Shown here one piece after another: positions 53,823 through 58,802 of a DNA stretch of 58,802 nt. The stretch comes from an uncultured Collinsella sp. GTDB lineage: Bacteria > Actinomycetota > Coriobacteriia > Coriobacteriales > Coriobacteriaceae. The stretch is taken from contig CABSNL010000005.1 of NCBI GenBank assembly GCA_902479095.1, positions 1 to 58,802 on the forward strand, given 5' to 3'. Under the pieces are notes generated by a model. That model was not told the DNA's origin and did no database searches. It worked only from the letters and a program-made list of their open reading frames with translations. A program made the position numbers and the translations under genes. How positions within the stretch are numbered: position 1 is the stretch's first letter; every line of letters begins with the position of its first letter.

Positions 53823-54911
53823 CTACCTTTCCGTGCAGCTAATGCAGGGGTCGATGGTCAGGATAATCATGGGCACGTTGGCAAGGAGCACGCCCTGCAG
53901 CGCATGTGTCAGACCCGCCAGGTTCTGCGACGTCGGCGTGCGCACGCGGAAGCGGTCCAGGTTCTTGGTGCCGTTACCGCGCACATAGTAATACGCCTCG
54001 CCGCGCGGCTGCTCAATCACAACCTCGCCGCGCGCACCGTCGGCCGGCGTGAGCTTGGTGCGCCCGCCGATCCCGTCGTGCGGAATCTTGCCCACAAGCT
54101 CCTTAATGATGTCCATGGCCTGCGTGACCTCGGCACAGCGTACCTGACAGCGGGCATAGCAATCGCCATCGGTAGCAACGATGGGCTCAAACGCAGCCAG
54201 ATCCGCATAGGCACCGTCGTCAAACATGCGCACGTCGTAATCCACGCCCGATGCGCGCCCAAACGGACCGACCATCGAAAGCTCCAGCGCATCTTTCTTG
54301 CTGATCACACCCACGCCATGCAAGCGCTCGCCGCAGCTGTCATCGTCCAAAAACGTATGCACCAGGGCCTCGTAGTCGGGACGCATGGCATCGAGCGTCT
54401 GGACAATTCCGGCCAGCTCGGAGTCCTCGATATCGTGCTTCAGGCCGCCGATCTCGTTAATCGACAGAATCACGCGACCGCCGCAAGTGCTCTCGAAGAT
54501 CTTGAGAATCTGCTCGCGCAGGGTCCACGAACGATAGAACAACGCCTCGAAACCAAAGGCGTCGGCAAGCAGGCCCAGCCACAGCAGGTGCGAGTGAATG
54601 CGCGAAAGCTCGTGCAAAATGGTGCGGATATACTGCACGCGGCCGAGCACCTCGATGTCGAGCATGCGCTCGCAGGCGCTGGCATAGCCATAGCTGTGAC
54701 CCACGGCGCAAATGCCGCAGATGCGCTCGGCGATGTAGCCAAACTGGTGCATATCACGCTTTTCGGTGAGCTTCTCGAGTCCGCGGTGCACAAAGCCGAT
54801 CTGCGGAATTGCCTCGATGACGCGGTCGTCCTCGATCACCAGGTCCAGATGAAGCGGCTCGGGCAGCACCGGGTGCTGCGGGCCAAACGGAATAACGGAG
54901 CGATGTGCCAT
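53823..54911 (-). CDS. echE: Ech-type [NiFe] hydrogenase large subunit (EchE/NuoD-like)
   Basis: The 362-residue catalytic subunit binds the Ni-Fe centre through two CxxC motifs: RICGICAVGH (Cys65, Cys68) and DPCISCTER (Cys356, Cys359). Presence of all four Cys separates it from the complex I NuoD subunit, which lost them. The chain ends three residues after the last ligand Cys, so there is no C-terminal extension to be removed by a maturation protease. It reduces protons or oxidises H2 at the membrane arm. It lies 5 bases after echD. Confidence 0.92.
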   Translation of the reverse strand: MAHRSVIPFGPQHPVLPEPLHLDLVIEDDRVIEAIPQIGFVHRGLEKLTEKRDMHQFGYIAERICGICAVGHSYGYASACERMLDIEVLGRVQYIRTILHELSRIHSHLLWLGLLADAFGFEALFYRSWTLREQILKIFESTCGGRVILSINEIGGLKHDIEDSELAGIVQTLDAMRPDYEALVHTFLDDDSCGERLHGVGVISKKDALELSMVGPFGRASGVDYDVRMFDDGAYADLAAFEPIVATDGDCYARCQVRCAEVTQAMDIIKELVGKIPHDGIGGRTKLTPADGARGEVVIEQPRGEAYYYVRGNGTKNLDRFRVRTPTSQNLAGLTHALQGVLLANVPMIILTIDPCISCTER

Positions 54912-54916
54912 GGACC

Positions 54917-55633
54917 TTACGCCTCCTTTTTCTGCTTGTCGCGGGCGGCCTTAGCGGCAAGCGCCGCGCGGACCTTGGCCGCTTTCTCGGGATCCATGGC
55001 GGCGAGCTTTGCCTCCATCTCGGCAGCCTTGAGCGCGGCCTTCGCAGCGGCCTCATCGTGCTGAGCATCGGAGCCGGCAGCCGCAGCGGGCTGAGCAGCG
55101 GCGCCCGCGGCGTCGCCAGCGCCCGCAGTGCCCTCCCCCGCAGCGGCCGTGGCAGTAGCAGCCTTCTCGGCCGCGGCCTTGCGCGCCTTGGCCTCGGCAG
55201 CGGCACGGACCTTCATGGCTTTCTCGCGCGCGGCCTTCACCTCGGGCGTGATAACGCTCATGGGCTCGGCAGTCGAGACCTGGTAGAAAAAGCCCTTAAA
55301 GTCAATCTGCATATCGGTGATGACAAGACCAAACAGGTCGTGCGCCTCGTTCTCAAACGGGAATACCGCCGGATAGTACGAGCTGATGGACGGAATCTCC
55401 TGGTACTGGTCGATGCCCTCGACTACCAGGTTCTCAATCGCATAGCTGCCGTCCCGCGCAATATGCTCCTGAGCAGCACGAACGTTGATAAACGTATAGA
55501 CCAGGCGATACGAGCCGTCGTCGACGTTGCGCTCGGCGTGCATTTGCACAAAGCGCGCGCCGACGCCCTTGAGCGCCTGGACATGCGACAGGAGCTCGTC
55601 GATCCCGACGGTAGTATAGATAGCCTTTTGCAT
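54917..55633 (-). CDS. echD: Ech-type hydrogenase NuoC-like subunit (EchD) with Ala-rich tail
   Basis: Residues 1-125 form the 30-kDa NuoC-like domain (YYPAVFPFENEAHDLFGLVI is its signature). The chain then continues for more than 100 residues as an Ala/Lys/Glu-rich, probably helical or disordered tail (about 133-238). Typical EchD proteins lack such a tail. It overlaps echC by one base and precedes echE by 5 bases. The tail's role is unknown; tethering within the complex is a guess. Confidence 0.85.
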   Translation of the reverse strand: MQKAIYTTVGIDELLSHVQALKGVGARFVQMHAERNVDDGSYRLVYTFINVRAAQEHIARDGSYAIENLVVEGIDQYQEIPSISSYYPAVFPFENEAHDLFGLVITDMQIDFKGFFYQVSTAEPMSVITPEVKAAREKAMKVRAAAEAKARKAAAEKAATATAAAGEGTAGAGDAAGAAAQPAAAAGSDAQHDEAAAKAALKAAEMEAKLAAMDPEKAAKVRAALAAKAARDKQKKEA

Positions 55634-56238
55634 TACTCGGCCTCCTTTGCAGAGGTGGGCTTCTCAGCAGGCGCGTCGCCAGCGGCGGGCACGACGGGCG
55701 TCCCAGCGGCCGTGTCGCCGGCCCCCGCAGCAGCCACAAACCCGTCCTCGCCCAGCTCGACGCCGCCATCCCAGGTAGCAGCGCCGCCCACGGTAAGCGG
55801 GTCACCGCCGGCGCGCATCACGGCCTCCTTCTGATCAAGGATGCCGCACGCCTCCACGATGGCATCGATCACGGTCTCGGGACGAATGGCGCACCCGGGC
55901 GCATACACGTCCACGGGAATCGCGCGGTCCACGCCGCCGATCACGTTATAGGCATCGCGGAATACGCCGCCCGAACACGCGCAAATGCCGCACGCCACCA
56001 CGCACTTGGGCTCGAGCATCTGGCTGTAGATCTGGCGCACGACGGGCAGGTTCTGGGCATTGACCGACCCCGTCACCAAAAAGATATCCGCATGCTTGGG
56101 GTTGCCGGTGTTGACCACGCCAAAGCGCTCCGCATCGAACAGCGGCGTGAGCGAGGCCAGCACCTCGATATCGCATCCGTTGCAGCTCGAGCCGTCGTAA
56201 TGAATAACCCACGGCGAGCGCGACATTTTATGATCCAT
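55633..56238 (-). CDS. echC: Ech-type hydrogenase small subunit (EchC/NuoB-like)
   Basis: The 201-residue subunit carries the proximal [4Fe-4S] cluster. The ligands are visible in SSCNGCDIE (Cys19, Cys22), VACGICACSGG and APGCAIRPE. It contacts the Ni-Fe subunit and receives electrons from echF. After about residue 150 the family domain ends, and an Ala/Gly/Pro-rich tail follows, similar in style to the one on echD. AGGAGG lies 8 bases before the ATG. Confidence 0.9.
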   Translation of the reverse strand: MDHKMSRSPWVIHYDGSSCNGCDIEVLASLTPLFDAERFGVVNTGNPKHADIFLVTGSVNAQNLPVVRQIYSQMLEPKCVVACGICACSGGVFRDAYNVIGGVDRAIPVDVYAPGCAIRPETVIDAIVEACGILDQKEAVMRAGGDPLTVGGAATWDGGVELGEDGFVAAAGAGDTAAGTPVVPAAGDAPAEKPTSAKEAE

Positions 56239-56250
56239 GAATGCCGCCTC

Positions 56251-58755
56251 CTAAATAAATACGTCGACGAGGATGGGCATAAGGTTGAGCAGGCCAAACA
56301 CCAGCGCCACGCCCCATCCGAGCCTAAAGCAGCTGCGCCAGGTGCTGCGTGCGAAGGTGTTGTCGATCAGGACCTCGACAAAATACGTCGCGGCCATCAC
56401 GACCAGGGCTACGACCCAGCTCACGGGGTTGTCCCAGACAAAGAACATGCCCACCCACATCAAAAACAGCACGGTCTCGCACCAGTGCATAAGGGTCATC
56501 TTGGCCAGCGTGCCGCCGCTCATCTCGGTGGCGACGCCCTGGACGATCTCCTGATGCGCATGATGCGAGTACGAAAGGTCAAACGGCGACTTGCGCAGCT
56601 TGATGGTAAGCACCGCGAGCAACGCGAGAAAAATGGGTGCGCTGTACACGATGATGGGGGCCGACTGCCCCGTCACGGCGATGGAATCGAAGCTGTCGGT
56701 GGCAAGGTACAGGCCCACGCTCATCAGCAAAACGGCGGGCTCGTAACTCATGACCTGCAGCAGCTCACGGTCGGCGCCGACCTGGGCAAACGGACTTTGC
56801 GTCGAGGCGGACGCCAGCACCACAAAGATCGCGGCGAGCGTCACCATAAAAGCGCACAGCAGCGTGTTGGAGCCCGACACAAAGATGCCGCCGCCAACGA
56901 CGGTAAAGATGAGCGCGCACGCCATGTAGGTATCGTCCATGGTGTTTACGCTGGCAGGGGCTTTGCGCAGGAGCTTGGCAACGTCGTAGAAGGGCTGCAG
57001 CAGGCGCGGGCCCACGCGGCCCTGTATGCGGGCCGAAAGCTTACGGTCAACGCCGTCGATCAGGCCACCCACAAACGGCGCCAGCAAGGCAAACGCCACG
57101 GTGCCAATAAAAATGCCCACGACGCCCGAACCCTCGAAATACTTGCCGCGCAGCACCGAGGGCGCGCTCATGGCAAGTCTCTCGGGCCCAATCCACGCGC
57201 AACACAGCAGCGCAAACAAGATGATGCTGCAGCACACGACGCTACCCGCGGGGCCAATACGCTTCTCGCCAAGGGCGTCCTCCGAGTACCAATTGCGCTT
57301 TTCGGCCTTCACCTCGTGCCCCATCGGGCCGCGGAAATGGCGATATTTGTCGGTTCCCACGCCCGAAAGATATACGTTTACATGCGGTTTGTTGCTCACT
57401 CGGAATGAAGTCAGCAGCACCACGGCGATAAACGCCACGATAACCACCATCAGGTACATGGCGTCCTTGCCAATAACGTACGGCACGCGGCCAAACACCA
57501 TGGCCAAGTAAGGCGACACCAGACCGCTCGAGATAACCGGGAACGCCACGCAGCACAGAATCAGCAGCGCGGCGATGGTGTTGAGGGCCATCCATTCGGT
57601 CTTATGGACATTGACCTCAACGTTTTGAGCCGTGGGGTCGACACCCGAAAGCTTGGCAAGCCACTTGCCCCAGAAGAAGAACGTCGCGGCCGAGCCAAAG
57701 GCAAGCACCATGATCATGAGCACGTTGCCGGTCTGCGCGAACGCCACCAGAGCGCCCCACTTGGACACGAGCATGCCAAACGGCGCCACAAACATGCCCA
57801 TGATGCCCAGCATCATCAGGCGCGTCAGGTGCGGCATGCGGCTGAACATACCGTCCATGTCCTCGATATTGCGGCTGCCGATATGATGCTCGGCCGTGCC
57901 CACGCACAGGAACAGCAGCGACTTTGCCACCGTGTGGAACAGGATCAGGAAGATGGCCGCCCATACGGCCTCGGGCGCGCCGACACCCAAGCAAGCACTG
58001 ATGAGGCCCAAGTTGGAAATGGTGGAGTACGCGAGCACGCGCTTGGCATTGCTCTGCGAGATGGCCATAAGGGCAGCGAGCAAAAACGTGATGGCGCCCA
58101 CGCTCGTGACCATAAAGCCGGTCACGGGATAGATGGCATAGAGCGGGCTCAGCTTGACCATCAGGAACACGCCGGCTTTGACCATGGTTGACGAGTGCAG
58201 CAGGGCGCTCGTGGGCGTGGGGGCAACCATGGCACCCAACAGCCAAGTGTGGAACGGCATCTGTGCGGCCTTGGTGAGCGCGGCGAGCGACAACAGGATG
58301 ACCGGCATCACCAGCAGCGCGGACTGCGCGGTTCCGGCGCCGGAAAGCTCAATCATGCCCGAGATGGTCAGCGGCATGCCGTTCACGTGCAGGTACATGA
58401 GTCCGGCCAAAAACGCGATGCCGCCCAGCATGTTGAGGATGATCTGGGTAAAGGCGTTTTTAATGGCCTCGGGCGTGCGCGTGTAGCCAATCATAAGGAA
58501 CGAGCACACGGTGGTGATTTCCCAGCCGCAGAACAGCCACTCAAGGTTGTCGCTCGTCACGATGACGAACATGGCCGAGAGGAACAGGAACATAAGCGCC
58601 AGGAACTGCGGGCGACGGTCGGGCGCGGTCTGCCCGCGCAGCGCGGCCTCGTGCTCGTCATGGGCCTGGAAGTCCTTCATGTAGCCCAGGGCATACACGC
58701 AGATAAGGCTGCCGACAATGCCGACGGCGAGGACCATGATTACGCTCATGTAGTC
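56251..58755 (-). CDS. Fused Ech-type membrane subunits (NuoL-like plus NuoH-like), 5' end missing
   Basis: An uninterrupted frame of 834 residues ends at 56251. The N-terminal part (58755 to about 57240) is a proton-pumping antiporter-like subunit, with WEITTVCSFLMIGY, QMPFHTWLLGAM and STMVKAGVF. The C-terminal part (about 57165-56251) is a NuoH/HycD-like subunit, with RKLSARIQGRVGP and SPFDLSYSHHAHQEIV. Elsewhere these are separate EchA and EchB proteins. The true start lies beyond the contig: everything above 58755 is sequencing adapter. Located 12 bases before echC. Confidence 0.88.
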   Translation of the reverse strand, partial: DYMSVIMVLAVGIVGSLICVYALGYMKDFQAHDEHEAALRGQTAPDRRPQFLALMFLFLSAMFVIVTSDNLEWLFCGWEITTVCSFLMIGYTRTPEAIKNAFTQIILNMLGGIAFLAGLMYLHVNGMPLTISGMIELSGAGTAQSALLVMPVILLSLAALTKAAQMPFHTWLLGAMVAPTPTSALLHSSTMVKAGVFLMVKLSPLYAIYPVTGFMVTSVGAITFLLAALMAISQSNAKRVLAYSTISNLGLISACLGVGAPEAVWAAIFLILFHTVAKSLLFLCVGTAEHHIGSRNIEDMDGMFSRMPHLTRLMMLGIMGMFVAPFGMLVSKWGALVAFAQTGNVLMIMVLAFGSAATFFFWGKWLAKLSGVDPTAQNVEVNVHKTEWMALNTIAALLILCCVAFPVISSGLVSPYLAMVFGRVPYVIGKDAMYLMVVIVAFIAVVLLTSFRVSNKPHVNVYLSGVGTDKYRHFRGPMGHEVKAEKRNWYSEDALGEKRIGPAGSVVCCSIILFALLCCAWIGPERLAMSAPSVLRGKYFEGSGVVGIFIGTVAFALLAPFVGGLIDGVDRKLSARIQGRVGPRLLQPFYDVAKLLRKAPASVNTMDDTYMACALIFTVVGGGIFVSGSNTLLCAFMVTLAAIFVVLASASTQSPFAQVGADRELLQVMSYEPAVLLMSVGLYLATDSFDSIAVTGQSAPIIVYSAPIFLALLAVLTIKLRKSPFDLSYSHHAHQEIVQGVATEMSGGTLAKMTLMHWCETVLFLMWVGMFFVWDNPVSWVVALVVMAATYFVEVLIDNTFARSTWRSCFRLGWGVALVFGLLNLMPILVDVFI

Positions 58756-58802
58756 CTGTCTCTTATACACATCTGACGCTGCCGACGAAGCTAGAAGTGT
58801 AG
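58756..58802. other. Nextera adapter contamination
   Basis: CTGTCTCTTATACACATCT (58756-58774) is the Tn5 mosaic end, followed by GACGCTGCCGACGA (58775-58788), an 8-base index AGCTAGAA (58789-58796) and GTGTAG, the start of the i5 flow-cell adapter. This is library sequence and not genomic DNA. Confidence 0.98.

Noticed and set aside
58756..58770. MYKRQ as the true N-terminus of the last protein
   Set aside because: These codons are the Tn5 mosaic end of a Nextera adapter.

Overview
This window looks like a contig end from a high-GC gut actinobacterium of the class Coriobacteriia, most like Collinsella. I base this on base composition and gene content: a LuxR regulator on a long multi-membrane-span domain, zinc-ribbon/SPFH genes, a giant Spy0128-type LPxTG adhesin, an Ech-type hydrogenase, and dispersed GGGGACGTTCTTAAACGACT-like palindromes. 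The genus is inferred from memory; no search was run. There are 40 full or nearly full genes, about 25 of them on the minus strand, and no tRNA, rRNA or CRISPR array.

Left part (1-17 kb). The window opens with a 432-bp unit repeated exactly in tandem, carrying the 5' end of an IS110-family transposase that abuts a REP-like palindrome. Then come pyrE, a P-type Mg2+ ATPase with a possible leader peptide, a membrane-anchored LuxR regulator, a YdjG/YdjI-like zinc-ribbon and SPFH membrane-stress operon with a lipoprotein, an overlapping three-gene signalling operon (7TM kinase-like protein, histidine kinase, LuxR response regulator) and a GH1 6-phospho-beta-glucosidase.

Middle part (17-35 kb). 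An AAA ATPase lies between two ~240-bp imperfect direct repeats, one of which carries a decayed copy of the 3' end of the neighbouring DUF4867 gene. Next are luxS, a nucleoside hydrolase/ribokinase operon with a palindromic operator, an OatA-like O-acetyltransferase, and an NRAMP-related transporter with Mg2+-type substitutions next to an MgtE-like gene preceded by a structured ~200-nt leader. An envelope group follows: a deacetylase-like protein lacking its metal histidines, PRC-barrel, YtxH, an unknown protein, a CorC/HlyC protein, a hemolysin-III protein and an alpha/beta hydrolase with paired operator-like repeats.

Right part (35-58.8 kb). A DUF362 ferredoxin protein, a MacB-like ABC pair, a DrrA-like ABC exporter facing a two-component system, then a 2090-residue adhesin bracketed by two 152-bp MITE-like palindromes. 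The last genes form an ech-type membrane-bound [NiFe] hydrogenase operon (order A-B fused, C, D, E, F). The final 47 bases are Nextera adapter, so the last gene is cut and its apparent first residues are artefactual.

Mg2+ handling recurs (P-type ATPase, NRAMP-like, MgtE-like, CorC/HlyC). Intergenic space is rich in palindromic and MITE-like repeats of at least five types.
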